NCBI GenBank assembly: GCA_964247975.1
Contig: CAXTWH010000008.1
Coordinates: 62,001-126,000 of the forward strand
Reading direction: 5' to 3'
Source of the DNA: KBS-96 sp964247975
GTDB taxonomy: Bacteria > Acidobacteriota > Terriglobia > Bryobacterales > Bryobacteraceae
Length of the DNA: 64,000 bases
Made by a program: the position numbers and the translations under genes. Position 1 is the stretch's first letter, and the number at the start of each line of letters is the position of its first letter. Shown piece after piece: positions 8,019 through 17,371 of the stretch. The notes beneath the pieces are model-generated. The model saw nothing but the letters and a program-made list of their open reading frames with translations, was not told the DNA's origin and did not search any database.

Positions 8019-11000
8019 ATGAGTTCTTTTCGACGAATCACCTGTCGACCTGTCGTTTTATTGTTAGCCGCAGCTTGGGCGGTAAGCCTGCTTCCCTCCA
8101 TCGTCTCTGCTCAAGTGCTTTACGGTTCTTTGGTGGGAACCGTAACCGACCAGAGCGGAGCGGTGGTTCCCAACGCGCAAGTCACCGCCACGGAAACACA
8201 AACCGGTCAAGTCCGCCAGGATTCAACTGATCCGAGCGGACGCTACAGCATTCTCAATCTTTTGCCGGGAGTTTACAGCGTTTCCGTCGAATCCAACGGC
8301 TTTAAAAAATTCGAGCAAACGAACTTGCGAGTGACCCCCAACACGGTGAGCCGCACCGATGTTCATCTGGAAGTGGGCGCTGCTACCGAGCAGGTCACAG
8401 TTTCAGGAGTAGCTACTCAACTGCAAACCGATAAAGCAGATACTCATACCGAAATCACGTCGCGGTCAGTTTCCAATCTGCCTTTAGGCGGCACCCGCAA
8501 TTATCAAACGCTGATTAACCTTACTCCCGGCGCTCAACCAGGAAATTTTCTTAACTCCATTACTGATAATCCGAGCCACGGTTCCGCCACCAACATCAAC
8601 GGCGGAAATGCACAAACGAATATCACTCGCATTGACGGAGCCGAAAGCATCAATGTGTGGCTGCCGCAATACACCGGTTATGTGGTTCCCGCCGAAACCG
8701 TTGATGTGGTGAACGTCACCACCAGTTCCGCCGATGCTGACCAGGGCTTGTCCGGCTCGTCTGCCATCACTGTTGTCACAAAGTCCGGCACCAATGAACT
8801 GCACGGAAGCGCATTCGAATTCAACAACAATCAGCATTTGAACGCCCGCAATTTTTTTCTGCAGGCGGCAACACCGAAGCCGGTAGGAATTTACAACAAT
8901 TACGGCGCTACCCTCGGCGGTCCCATCGTGAAAAATAAGCTGTTTTATTTTATGAGTTTTGATGGAACCAACCAGAAAAACAGCGCGAACGGATTGTACA
9001 CGGTTCCTACGCTCGACCAACGCGCCGGAGATTTCAGCGCGTATAGTTCACTGATTTATGACCCAAATACCGGAAACCCGGATGGCACAGGACGCCAGCA
9101 CTTTGCCGGTAATGTGATTCCAGCGAACCGGATCAGCCCGATTGCTCAGAAGCTGCAAAGTTATTATCCGGCTCCGAATCTGTCCGGCACAGCAAACAAC
9201 TATGCTGCCATTGGGGGGCCAATTCTGGACCGTTACCAACTTGACCCCAAAGTGAATTGGAACCGCAACGACAAGCATTCCATTTACTTCAAATACGATC
9301 ATCTGAAGGCCACTTCCGGCGGCCAGGGAATTTTCGGCGTCGCGGGCGGCCCTGCGCCGGGAGCCGATCCGGGCACTGGCCATACCGGTATTCATGTGGC
9401 TTCCATCGGACACACCTACATCTTCAGCCCGACATTGATTCTGGACGGCAACGTGGGTTATCAGCGGATGCAGCAAAACGTGACCGGCAACGACTATGGA
9501 ACCAACTACGGCCAGACGCTTGGCATTCCCGGTTTAAACGGATCGGATATCCGAGACAGCGGGTTTCCTGATATCACTTATGGCTCGAACTCCTATTACA
9601 CTCAGTTTGGGATTCCAAACTGGATGCCCTTGTTCCGAACCGATGAAACTTACACAAACAGCGACAGCCTCACCTGGACCAAAGGCGCGCACACGCTGCG
9701 TTTTGGATTTGATCTGGTTCGCCATCACCTGAATCACTGGCAGCCGGAGTTGAGCAATGGTGGTCCGCGCGGCCTGCTCGACTTTAACGGCCAAGTCACA
9801 GCCTTAAACGGCGGCGCAGCGCCCACGCAGTTTAATTCTTATGCCCAGTTCCTGCTCGGCGCTTCGAACGACGTACAGAAAGGTGATCAATACATTCTGA
9901 TGACCGGCCGTGAATGGCAGTTCGGTTGGTTTGCGCAGGATCGCTGGCAGATCTCGCAAAAGCTGACTGTTACCGCCGGCCTTCGTTACGAGCTTTACCC
10001 GCTGATGACCCGCGCCGGTTACGGTATTGAACGCTATGACCCTACAACCAACAACGTGTATCTGGGCGGACGCGGCAGCGTGCCGGAAAACGTCGGCATC
10101 ACTGTCAGTCATAAGCTGTTTGCGCCGCGCGCCGGTATTGCTTACCGTTTGGACGAGAATACAGTGATGCGCTTAGGATACGGCTTGAACTACGATCCGA
10201 TTCCTTTTTCGCGTCCGCTGCGAGGCTTTTATCCGCTCACCATCAATGCGGATTTCCCCTCCTCGAACGGCTTCAATTCTTCCAGCAGCCTAGCCGCCGG
10301 TATTCCACCAATTCCATTGCCTGACATTTCCAGCGGAATTGTGCATTTGCCCGGCAACGCCAGTGAGCGCAGTCCCTGGGGCGGTGAGATTCACCGCGGC
10401 TACATTCAGTCATACAATTTCACGCTGGAGCGCAAACTGCCGCTTCAGTTAGTAACATCGGTCGGCTACGTGGGCCAGCATTCCACTCACCTATTGGCGG
10501 ACCGCGACATCAACTACGGTACGCCAGGGTCCGGCACTACCGGTCTTCCTTACTATGCCGCTTACGGGCGCACGGTTCCCACCAACATGTGGGACGGCTA
10601 TCTCAGTTCAAACTACAATTCGTTGCAGGTAGCGGTGAATCGCTCGTTTTCAAGAGGACTCCTGTTGAAAGCCGCTTACACTTATTCCCACGCGATTGAT
10701 TACACCGATGATGACGGATGGGCCAGCGTCGGCTGGAATGATCCTTCACAGTTTCAGCGAAATCGGGCTACAGCCGGGTTCGATCGCACTCACGTCTTCC
10801 AACTCGGCTGGGTGTACGAGCTTCCTGTGGGCAAAGGCAAGTCTTACCTGAACAGCGGTATCGCTTCCCAAATCGTGGGCGGCTGGCAGTTGAGCGGCAT
10901 TGAAGCCTGCTACACCGGTACTCCCTTCACCGTCCGCGCTCCTGGCTCTTCGCTGAATGCGCCGAATAACTGGCAAACCGCTAACCAAGTCACACCGAAC

Positions 11001-11342
11001 GTACAGTTCCTGGGCGGTGTCGGCCCCGGTCATTACTGGTACGATCCTACTGCTTTTGCCGCCGTAACTACTCAAACCTACGGAGATACAGGACGCAACA
11101 TTCTTCGCAGTCCCGGCATCTGGAACACGGACCTATCCATTGTGCGGGACTTCCCCATCAGGGAACGGTTCCAAGCGCAGTTCCGGGCGGAATTTTACAA
11201 TCTGCCTAATACATCCCACTTTTCTCCGATGGGCGGCGGCGTGAACAGTACTTCCACCACGGTCGGCAGCGGCTCGTACATGCAGATCACCAATTCCTTT
11301 GGCGAGCGCAATATTCGCTTCGCAGTTCATCTACAGTGGTAA
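8019..11342 (+). CDS. TonB-dependent receptor, Oar-type, with carboxypeptidase-regulatory-like N-terminus
   Basis: This 1107-residue outer-membrane protein has a signal peptide ending near VSAQVLYG, then an Ig-like carboxypeptidase-regulatory domain (GTVTDQSGAVVPNAQVTATE ... LPGVYSVSVESNGFKKF), a TonB plug (SNLPLGGTRNYQTLINLTPG ... INGGNAQTNITRIDG), and a long beta barrel ending in an aromatic residue (AVHLQW). This architecture matches Oar-like receptors, which are expanded in Acidobacteriota and usually import oligosaccharides, peptides or metal complexes. The ATG is preceded by AGAAGGGGG. It is followed 10 bases later by a TPR-protein gene and then a convergent CRTAC1-like gene, and the three may work together on polymer uptake. 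The ligand is unknown. Confidence 0.9.
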   Translation: MSSFRRITCRPVVLLLAAAWAVSLLPSIVSAQVLYGSLVGTVTDQSGAVVPNAQVTATETQTGQVRQDSTDPSGRYSILNLLPGVYSVSVESNGFKKFEQTNLRVTPNTVSRTDVHLEVGAATEQVTVSGVATQLQTDKADTHTEITSRSVSNLPLGGTRNYQTLINLTPGAQPGNFLNSITDNPSHGSATNINGGNAQTNITRIDGAESINVWLPQYTGYVVPAETVDVVNVTTSSADADQGLSGSSAITVVTKSGTNELHGSAFEFNNNQHLNARNFFLQAATPKPVGIYNNYGATLGGPIVKNKLFYFMSFDGTNQKNSANGLYTVPTLDQRAGDFSAYSSLIYDPNTGNPDGTGRQHFAGNVIPANRISPIAQKLQSYYPAPNLSGTANNYAAIGGPILDRYQLDPKVNWNRNDKHSIYFKYDHLKATSGGQGIFGVAGGPAPGADPGTGHTGIHVASIGHTYIFSPTLILDGNVGYQRMQQNVTGNDYGTNYGQTLGIPGLNGSDIRDSGFPDITYGSNSYYTQFGIPNWMPLFRTDETYTNSDSLTWTKGAHTLRFGFDLVRHHLNHWQPELSNGGPRGLLDFNGQVTALNGGAAPTQFNSYAQFLLGASNDVQKGDQYILMTGREWQFGWFAQDRWQISQKLTVTAGLRYELYPLMTRAGYGIERYDPTTNNVYLGGRGSVPENVGITVSHKLFAPRAGIAYRLDENTVMRLGYGLNYDPIPFSRPLRGFYPLTINADFPSSNGFNSSSSLAAGIPPIPLPDISSGIVHLPGNASERSPWGGEIHRGYIQSYNFTLERKLPLQLVTSVGYVGQHSTHLLADRDINYGTPGSGTTGLPYYAAYGRTVPTNMWDGYLSSNYNSLQVAVNRSFSRGLLLKAAYTYSHAIDYTDDDGWASVGWNDPSQFQRNRATAGFDRTHVFQLGWVYELPVGKGKSYLNSGIASQIVGGWQLSGIEACYTGTPFTVRAPGSSLNAPNNWQTANQVTPNVQFLGGVGPGHYWYDPTAFAAVTTQTYGDTGRNILRSPGIWNTDLSIVRDFPIRERFQAQFRAEFYNLPNTSHFSPMGGGVNSTSTTVGSGSYMQITNSFGERNIRFAVHLQW

Positions 11343-11352
11343 TGCAGTAGGA

Positions 11353-12861
11353 ATGAATTTACGTTTCACAGGAAAGCGGCTCACCAGTGGAGCCGCTTTC
11401 CTTTTCTGCTGTTCCTTGTTGGCCCAAGCGCCGGATGATCAACTGGCGATTGCTTCTCAACAAGCCAAGCAGTTAATGGCAGATGGCCGTTTTGAAGAAG
11501 CTATTCCCCTTTACAAGCAACTGTTACAGGCTGTTCCCGGCAATCCGGGGCTGATTCTGAATTTGGGTTTAGCGGAAGAAATGGCCGGACATCCCGCCGC
11601 TGCTATTCCGCAGTTTGAGTCCGTTTTGAAATCTCAGCCGAACAACGTTCCCGCCCTCCTCTCGCTGGGAACGGCTTATCTGCAATTGAACAAGCCGAAA
11701 TTGGCGATTGCGCCGCTTACCAAGTTGATTTCTCTCGACTCGCAAAACCGCGATGCACATGGAATGCTGGCCGGCGCATTGATGGCAACCGACCGCTGGA
11801 GCGAGGCAACTCAGCAGTACCGAAAGCTCACGAGCCTCAACCCTGGCGACGCAAAAGCCTGGTATGGATTAGGCAAAGCTTATGAAGCATTATCCGCCAA
11901 TTCTTTCAACCATTTGGAAAAGATAGCGCCTGAATCAGCGTATGTTTTAACGCTGGTAGCGGAATCACAGTTCAGCCGCCAACAGTATCGCAGCGCGTTT
12001 TTCTTTTATCAGGAAGCTTCCCGCAAGAAACCCAATCTCCGCACGCTTCATGCGGGTTTAGCGGAAGTTTACAACAAAACCGAACACTCCGACTGGGCCG
12101 CCGTCGCCGAGCAGCAGGAGAAAACTTTGCCGCCGCCCAACTGCGCCTTGCAAAAAGCCGAATGCAGTTTTCTATCCGGTAATTATCTGCAAGCAGCACA
12201 ATCCGCCGCCGCGAACACGCCCGACGCTTTGTTCTGGGCCACCAAAGCTTACAACGCGCTGGCGTTTGCGGCCTTCGATCATCTGGGAAATCTGCCTGAA
12301 TCCGCGGAGCTTCATGCGTTAAAAGCGGAACTGCTGCGGAGCCATCGCCAATATCTCCCATCAGCCGAGGAATACCGTTCCGCGCTTAAACTTGCTCCCG
12401 ACGATCCCCGTTTGCAGCAGGAATTAATCACGTCGTTGTTTCTGGGGAAGGATTATCAAACAGTGATTCCTTTGCTTAAGACAGAATTGGCGGTCCAACC
12501 GCATTCGGCGGAAACAAACTTCATGCTCGGAGACAGTTTTCTCCGCACCGAGCAGCCGGATGGAGCCATTCCTTTTTTGCAAACCGCTTTGCAAGCGCAG
12601 CCGGATATGCCGACGGCCCATGCGTCGTTAGGATTAGCACTGATGCTGACCGATCATGCGAACGAAGCGATACCGCATTTGGAAAAATCGCTCGCGATTG
12701 ATGAAGACGGCAGCCTTCATTACCAGCTTGCGCGCGCTTACCAGGCGAAAGGCGATACATTGCGAGCGCGCGAGTTAATGACACAGTATCAGAGAATTCA
12801 AAGCAGAAATCAGGAACATAAAGACGAAGTGGCGCGTGAAGCGCAGATCACGGCTCCTTAA
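11353..12861 (+). CDS. Secreted TPR-repeat protein
   Basis: After a short signal peptide (GAAFLFCCSLLAQAP) the protein is built of tetratricopeptide repeats over some 480 residues, for example FEEAIPLYKQLLQAVPGNPG and HANEAIPHLEKSLAIDEDGS. There are no catalytic motifs, so the protein is probably a periplasmic scaffold. The ATG at 11353 is chosen because it gives a clean signal peptide, while an in-frame start at 11299 would lie within the receptor gene. It directly follows the Oar-type receptor gene and overlaps the end of the convergent CRTAC1-like gene by 14 bases. The TPR protein at 62148 sits beside another CRTAC1-like gene, which suggests these two protein types belong together. Confidence 0.8.
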   Translation: MNLRFTGKRLTSGAAFLFCCSLLAQAPDDQLAIASQQAKQLMADGRFEEAIPLYKQLLQAVPGNPGLILNLGLAEEMAGHPAAAIPQFESVLKSQPNNVPALLSLGTAYLQLNKPKLAIAPLTKLISLDSQNRDAHGMLAGALMATDRWSEATQQYRKLTSLNPGDAKAWYGLGKAYEALSANSFNHLEKIAPESAYVLTLVAESQFSRQQYRSAFFFYQEASRKKPNLRTLHAGLAEVYNKTEHSDWAAVAEQQEKTLPPPNCALQKAECSFLSGNYLQAAQSAAANTPDALFWATKAYNALAFAAFDHLGNLPESAELHALKAELLRSHRQYLPSAEEYRSALKLAPDDPRLQQELITSLFLGKDYQTVIPLLKTELAVQPHSAETNFMLGDSFLRTEQPDGAIPFLQTALQAQPDMPTAHASLGLALMLTDHANEAIPHLEKSLAIDEDGSLHYQLARAYQAKGDTLRARELMTQYQRIQSRNQEHKDEVAREAQITAP

Positions 12862-14530
12862 TTGTCAGCACTTGATCAGCTTTTACTTGCTCTAACACTT
12901 GTCTAGTTCCGCTCGGCCAGCGAATCTCAATTCGCTCCACCAATGTTTCTTGACCCAATCCGAAATGCAGCTTACCCAAACTGGAAGAAGCATAGCTAAC
13001 CGCGCTTGTCATTTCGTTCCATTGATTGCCGATGCGGACGCGCGCGCCCAGGCCGTCGCGATTGCTGCGCGTTCCGTGCAGTTGCAGCGCAATCCAATGG
13101 TTCGCCGCCGGAGTGGTGTTGTGCCACAGTTCAGCCGGTTCGCCCAGCGCGGAAACCACGATGTCAATTCGGCCATCACCATCAAAATCAGCGAATGCGG
13201 CACCGCGATGGGCTTTGCTTGCCGTGAACCCGGCTTCGTTTGAAACGTCAACGAAAGTGCCGTCGCCCCGATTGGCGAACAAGCTGTTCGGCTCCTTATA
13301 AGCAGAGGCTTCAAATAATTCCACTCGGTCATTCACATGGGAATTGGCGGTAAACAGGTCCTTCGCGCCGTCATTATTGAAATCCACCAATCCCACGCCC
13401 CAACCGCTATGCCGCAGGCTGGCCGCGCCGATTCTGCTGCCGTAAGTGGCGTCAATGAAATTGCCTTTGCCATCATTCTTGAACAAAGGAAACGTTTCGC
13501 CTGACAAAGCGGTAAAAACAATATCAGGCCAGCCGTCGTTATTGTAATCGCGGAAGTCGGTTCCCATGCCGGCCACCGGCTTGCCGTCGCTGCGCAGCGC
13601 GACCCCGGCCAATAATCCCGTTTCTTCAAATGTTCCGTTGCCGCGATTGTGAAATAGAAAATTCGGCATGTTGTCGTTGGTGACAAATACATCCGGCCAG
13701 CCGTCGCTGTCGTAATCGGCAAACGACACGCTCATGCCGCGCCCGGCAAAACCGGCAATACCTGCTTTTTCGGAAACGTCCTCAAACGTGCCGTCGCCCC
13801 GGTTGCGGTACAACGTACTGGCGAAACCTTCGTAGTATTTGGGGTGGCAGTAAATTCTGATGTTATGCGCTGTGTCGCCGCAGAAACGGTCGGTTTCCGG
13901 CGTCCACTTGGCATAATGAACTACCCATAAATCAAGCCGTCCATCATTGTTGTAATCGAACCAGCCCGCCGCCACGGCCCATTTCCCGCTGCGAATACCT
14001 GCTTTCTCGGTCACGTCCTCAAACCGCCCGTTTCCCAGATTGCGGTAAAGCAGATTGCGGTTGACGCCGGCCACAAACAAATCCGGTTTTCCGTCATTGT
14101 CGTAATCGGCCGCCGCCGCGCCCATCGAGTATCCCTCACCGCCGATTCCCGCCGTTTCCGTTACGTCCCGAAACTTCATTCCACCTTCGTTGTGGAACAG
14201 TCGGTTGCTGGATTCTGCTCCCGTTTTCTTTAGCGTCGGCAGAGGAGCGCCATTAGTGAAGAAGATATCAGGCCGTCCGTCGCCGTCGTAATCGAACACG
14301 GCTACGCCTCCGGCCATTGTTTCAATCATGTGTTTTTCCGGCGTGGGATAGTTGTGCAGAACGAAATTTAATCCGCTGTTTGGGGCCACGTCTTCAAAGC
14401 GAAACGGCGCAAGACTCCTCACAGTATCGGGCCAAGCGGCGGCAACAAAACACGAACAAATGAACCCAATCAGGCCTAACAAGATCCATTTGCTTTTCGA
14501 TTGCGAAGATAACAGTTGACTACGGCGCAT
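12848..14530 (-). CDS. CRTAC1-like FG-GAP/ASPIC-UnbV secreted protein
   Basis: About ten FG-GAP/VCBS-type repeats of the form DYDGDGRPDIFFTN, DYDNDGKPDLFVAG and DYNNDGRLDLWVVH form a predicted seven-bladed, calcium-binding beta propeller. The C-terminus is the ASPIC/UnbV domain (GARVRIGNQWNEMTS ... LHFGLGQETLVERIEIRWPSG). An N-terminal membrane anchor or signal segment (KWILLGLIGFICSCFVAAAW) directs it out of the cytoplasm. I use the ATG at 14530; a TTG at 14566 would add 12 residues and neither has a clear ribosome-binding site. It is convergent with, and overlaps by 14 bases, the TPR gene downstream of the Oar-type receptor. Function of ASPIC/UnbV proteins in bacteria is not known; adhesion or polymer binding is inferred. 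Confidence 0.85.
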   Translation of the reverse strand: MRRSQLLSSQSKSKWILLGLIGFICSCFVAAAWPDTVRSLAPFRFEDVAPNSGLNFVLHNYPTPEKHMIETMAGGVAVFDYDGDGRPDIFFTNGAPLPTLKKTGAESSNRLFHNEGGMKFRDVTETAGIGGEGYSMGAAAADYDNDGKPDLFVAGVNRNLLYRNLGNGRFEDVTEKAGIRSGKWAVAAGWFDYNNDGRLDLWVVHYAKWTPETDRFCGDTAHNIRIYCHPKYYEGFASTLYRNRGDGTFEDVSEKAGIAGFAGRGMSVSFADYDSDGWPDVFVTNDNMPNFLFHNRGNGTFEETGLLAGVALRSDGKPVAGMGTDFRDYNNDGWPDIVFTALSGETFPLFKNDGKGNFIDATYGSRIGAASLRHSGWGVGLVDFNNDGAKDLFTANSHVNDRVELFEASAYKEPNSLFANRGDGTFVDVSNEAGFTASKAHRGAAFADFDGDGRIDIVVSALGEPAELWHNTTPAANHWIALQLHGTRSNRDGLGARVRIGNQWNEMTSAVSYASSSLGKLHFGLGQETLVERIEIRWPSGTRQVLEQVKADQVLTIKEP

Positions 14531-14616
14531 TTTGCGTGATGCCGGGATTTGCTTTAATTTATCCAATTTTCATTTTTCGCTGACCGATGTTGGCGTACAA
14601 CTGAAGATACTCCCCT

Positions 14617-17124
14617 ATGACACAAGCTGACGATGTTTACACCGGAACCAGCGCCGAAGCTTTAAAAAGTTCGTTTCTGGATCATTTGTATTATTCCCAG
14701 GGCAAGTTCCCCGGCATTGCCACCGCTTACGATCTTTACCTGGCCGCGGCTCTGGCTGTTCGCGACCGCTTGGTGGAGCGGTGGATAGAATCCATTCAAA
14801 CGTTTCAGCGCGAAGACGTTCGCGTGGTGGCTTACCTGAGCGCCGAATATCTGCTGGGACCGCATCTGGATAATAACCTGCTGAATCTGGATCTCACCAA
14901 ACAGGCGCATGAAGCAGCTTCGCAGCTTGGCTGGAACCTTCCCGAAATCATCGACCAGGAACCGGAACCGGGCTTGGGCAATGGCGGACTGGGCAGGCTG
15001 GCTGCTTGTTACATGGATTCGATGGCTACGCTAGGCCTTCCCGCGATCGGCTATGGCATTCGCTACGAGTACGGCATTTTTAAACAGGAGATCCGCGACG
15101 GATGGCAAGTGGAAGTAACAGATAAGTGGCTTCAGTTCGGCAATCCTTGGGAACTCAAGCGCCCCGAATCAGCCGTTAATATCTGCTTTGGCGGGCATAC
15201 GGAAGCGGGCCTGGACGAAAAAGGCCGGTACCGGGTGCGCTGGGTGCCGGACCACATCATCAAAGCCATGCCTTACGACACGCCGATTGCCGGCTATCGC
15301 ACCAACACAACCAATACCGTCCGGCTTTGGAGCGCGGAAGCGGCCGAATCCTTTGACTTTGCCATTTTCAACACGGGCGATTACCTCGGCGCTGTGCGCA
15401 CCAAAATTGACGGGGAAACCATCTCCAAAGTTCTTTATCCCAACGACGAGAACGTACATGGCAAGGAACTGCGGCTTCAACAACAGTTCTTTTTTACTTC
15501 GGCTTCCTTGCAGGATATGATCCGCATTCATCTGCGGCATAACCGCAAGATGGAAGAATTTGATCAGAAGTGGGCCGTTCAAATGAACGATACGCACCCA
15601 TCGATTGCGGTAGCGGAACTGATGCGCTTGCTCGTCGATGAGCATCAGGTCCCCTGGGAAACAGCTTGGCAAACCACGCAAAACACTCTGGGGTATACCA
15701 ACCATACGCTTTTGCCGGAAGCTTTGGAAAAATGGCCTATCTCATTATTTGGCAGGCTGCTGCCCCGCCATCTGGAAATCATCTACGAAATCAATCGCCG
15801 CTTTTTGAATGAAGTAAGCGCGAAATACCCCGGCGACCAGGACCGCCTCCGGCGCATGTCGCTGATCGACGAAGATGGCGAGCGTTACGTCCGTATGGCC
15901 TATCTGGCCACCGTGGGCAGCCATGCCGTAAACGGTGTTGCCGCCCTACATACGGAGTTGCTTAAAAAAGACACGCTGCGCGATTTTTATGAGATGTATC
16001 CGGCTAAATTCAGCAACAAAACCAATGGCGTTACGCCGCGCCGTTGGATGGGCGTCAGCGATCCTCATTTAGCTGAGCTCATTACTTCGCAGGTTGGTTC
16101 AGACTGGCTGACGGATTTGTCAAAGCTAAAAAAACTAGCGCCGCTCGTTGATGACGCTTCATTTCAGCACGACTGGGAAGACAGGCAGCATGCGGTGAAA
16201 CGGGATTTCGCGAACTACCTGCGCAAGCTGACCGGAATCGAAATCTCGCCTTCGTCGATGTTCGACGTGATGGTGAAGCGCATCCACGAATACAAACGGC
16301 AGCATTTAAAAGTGCTGCACATCATTGCGCTTTACAAACGCCTCCAACAGAACCCGAAAGCGGTGATAATTCCGAGAAGCTTTATTTTCGGCGGAAAAGC
16401 CGCGCCGGGCTATTGGATGGCGAAGCTCATTATTAAGCTCATCAATGCCGTGGCCGAAGTAGTGAATCAGAACTCCCTGGTGGATGGGCGGTTGAAAGTT
16501 GCGTTTCTTCCCAATTACAACGTCAGTTCCGGCCAGCATGTGTATCCCGCCGCCGACTTATCCGAGCAGATTTCGTTGGCGGGCAAGGAAGCTTCCGGCA
16601 CAGGCAACATGAAATTCGCTATGAATGGAGCCGTTACCATCGGCACTCTAGACGGCGCAAACATCGAAATCCGCGAGCAGGTAGGGGCGGAAAACTTTTT
16701 TCTGTTTGGGCTGACTGCCGAACAGGTTGCCGAGCAGCGCGTTCAAGGATACCGGTCCATGCATTATTACGAGTCCGATCCTGAGTTGAGGAACGTGCTG
16801 GATAGTTTGGTTTCCGGCGAATTTTCCCGAGGCGACCGGCAGCTTTTCCGTCCGCTGGTGGATTCGCTTCTGCAAAGCGATCCTTATTTTCTGCTCGCTG
16901 ATTTTCGCGCTTATCTGGATTGCCAAGATCAAGTTGGTCTTGCTTACCAGAACCGCAGCCGCTGGAACAGAATGTCCATTCTGAACGTGGCTCACTGCGG
17001 AAAATTTTCTTCTGACCGAAGCGTGCGTGAATATACGGAAGAAATCTGGCGCGTAAATAGTATTCGCGTGAACAGCGGATTGGCAACAGAGAATAGTACT
17101 GATTTTTACGCTGCCAATCGCTAA
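14617..17124 (+). CDS. glgP: Glycogen/starch phosphorylase (GT35)
   Basis: The enzyme splits terminal alpha-1,4-linked glucose from glycogen with phosphate, giving glucose 1-phosphate. The 835-residue length is normal for the family. Diagnostic sequence: YLSAEYLLGPHL near residue 75, PEPGLGNGGLGRLAACYMDS, QMNDTHPSIAVAELMRLL, FGGKAAPGY and EASGTGNMKFAMNGA, in which the lysine at about residue 666 is the pyridoxal-phosphate anchor. The ATG at 14617 follows a short leader; the gene is divergent from the CRTAC1-like gene with about 85 bases between starts. It stands alone, with no glg operon near it in this window. It is cytoplasmic. Confidence in function is high. Confidence 0.95.
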   Translation: MTQADDVYTGTSAEALKSSFLDHLYYSQGKFPGIATAYDLYLAAALAVRDRLVERWIESIQTFQREDVRVVAYLSAEYLLGPHLDNNLLNLDLTKQAHEAASQLGWNLPEIIDQEPEPGLGNGGLGRLAACYMDSMATLGLPAIGYGIRYEYGIFKQEIRDGWQVEVTDKWLQFGNPWELKRPESAVNICFGGHTEAGLDEKGRYRVRWVPDHIIKAMPYDTPIAGYRTNTTNTVRLWSAEAAESFDFAIFNTGDYLGAVRTKIDGETISKVLYPNDENVHGKELRLQQQFFFTSASLQDMIRIHLRHNRKMEEFDQKWAVQMNDTHPSIAVAELMRLLVDEHQVPWETAWQTTQNTLGYTNHTLLPEALEKWPISLFGRLLPRHLEIIYEINRRFLNEVSAKYPGDQDRLRRMSLIDEDGERYVRMAYLATVGSHAVNGVAALHTELLKKDTLRDFYEMYPAKFSNKTNGVTPRRWMGVSDPHLAELITSQVGSDWLTDLSKLKKLAPLVDDASFQHDWEDRQHAVKRDFANYLRKLTGIEISPSSMFDVMVKRIHEYKRQHLKVLHIIALYKRLQQNPKAVIIPRSFIFGGKAAPGYWMAKLIIKLINAVAEVVNQNSLVDGRLKVAFLPNYNVSSGQHVYPAADLSEQISLAGKEASGTGNMKFAMNGAVTIGTLDGANIEIREQVGAENFFLFGLTAEQVAEQRVQGYRSMHYYESDPELRNVLDSLVSGEFSRGDRQLFRPLVDSLLQSDPYFLLADFRAYLDCQDQVGLAYQNRSRWNRMSILNVAHCGKFSSDRSVREYTEEIWRVNSIRVNSGLATENSTDFYAANR

Positions 17125-17201
17125 GGTACTAAAAGGATTGATGGAATGCGCGTGTTCCACTGGATTTCACGTTCGCAACGCAGCGGCAGCCATGCCGGAG
17201 G

Positions 17202-17230
17202 TTGACATCGCTCCGAGCGTCGGCTATAGT
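17202..17230 (+). promoter_or_regulatory. Canonical sigma-70 promoter for rpsA
   Basis: A perfect -35 TTGACA at 17202-17207 and a -10 TATAGT (5 of 6) at 17225-17230 are spaced by exactly 17 bases. The start of transcription would be near 17237, leaving a leader of about 135 bases before the rpsA ATG. This is the best housekeeping-type promoter I found in the window. Confidence 0.7.
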
Positions 17231-17298
17231 GCTGAAGTACTGAACTATCAATACTTTGAAGGCTATGTCCGCACTTCCGGGATGGTTCCAGTTTTTTG

Positions 17299-17353
17299 CT
17301 CCTACGGGAGTTTTTTCTGAACTTCATTTCGCCCTTGATGATGAAGTTCAGAA
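17299..17353 (+). promoter_or_regulatory. rpsA leader: small UACG hairpin with T-run, then a 13-bp perfect hairpin
   Basis: CTCC-TACG-GGAG at 17299-17310 forms a four-pair stem with a UNCG-type loop, followed by six Ts (17311-17316), a weak terminator-like element. The next hairpin has 13 perfect pairs, 17315-17327 against 17341-17353 (TTCTGAACTTCAT/ATGAAGTTCAGAA), with a 13-base loop, and ends 18 bases before the rpsA start. The T-run of the first shares two bases with the left arm of the second. S1 in enterobacteria represses its own translation through a structured leader lacking a strong ribosome-binding site; a similar role here is inferred. Confidence 0.5.
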
Positions 17354-17371
17354 CTTGGGGTAAACAATCAG

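Noticed and set aside
8484..9020. A 178-codon minus-strand frame inside the first TonB receptor
   Set aside because: Antisense to strongly conserved plug-domain codons; no support as a gene.
17138..17320. A 60-codon frame between glgP and rpsA
   Set aside because: It covers the rpsA promoter and the first leader hairpin, has no ribosome-binding site and odd composition.
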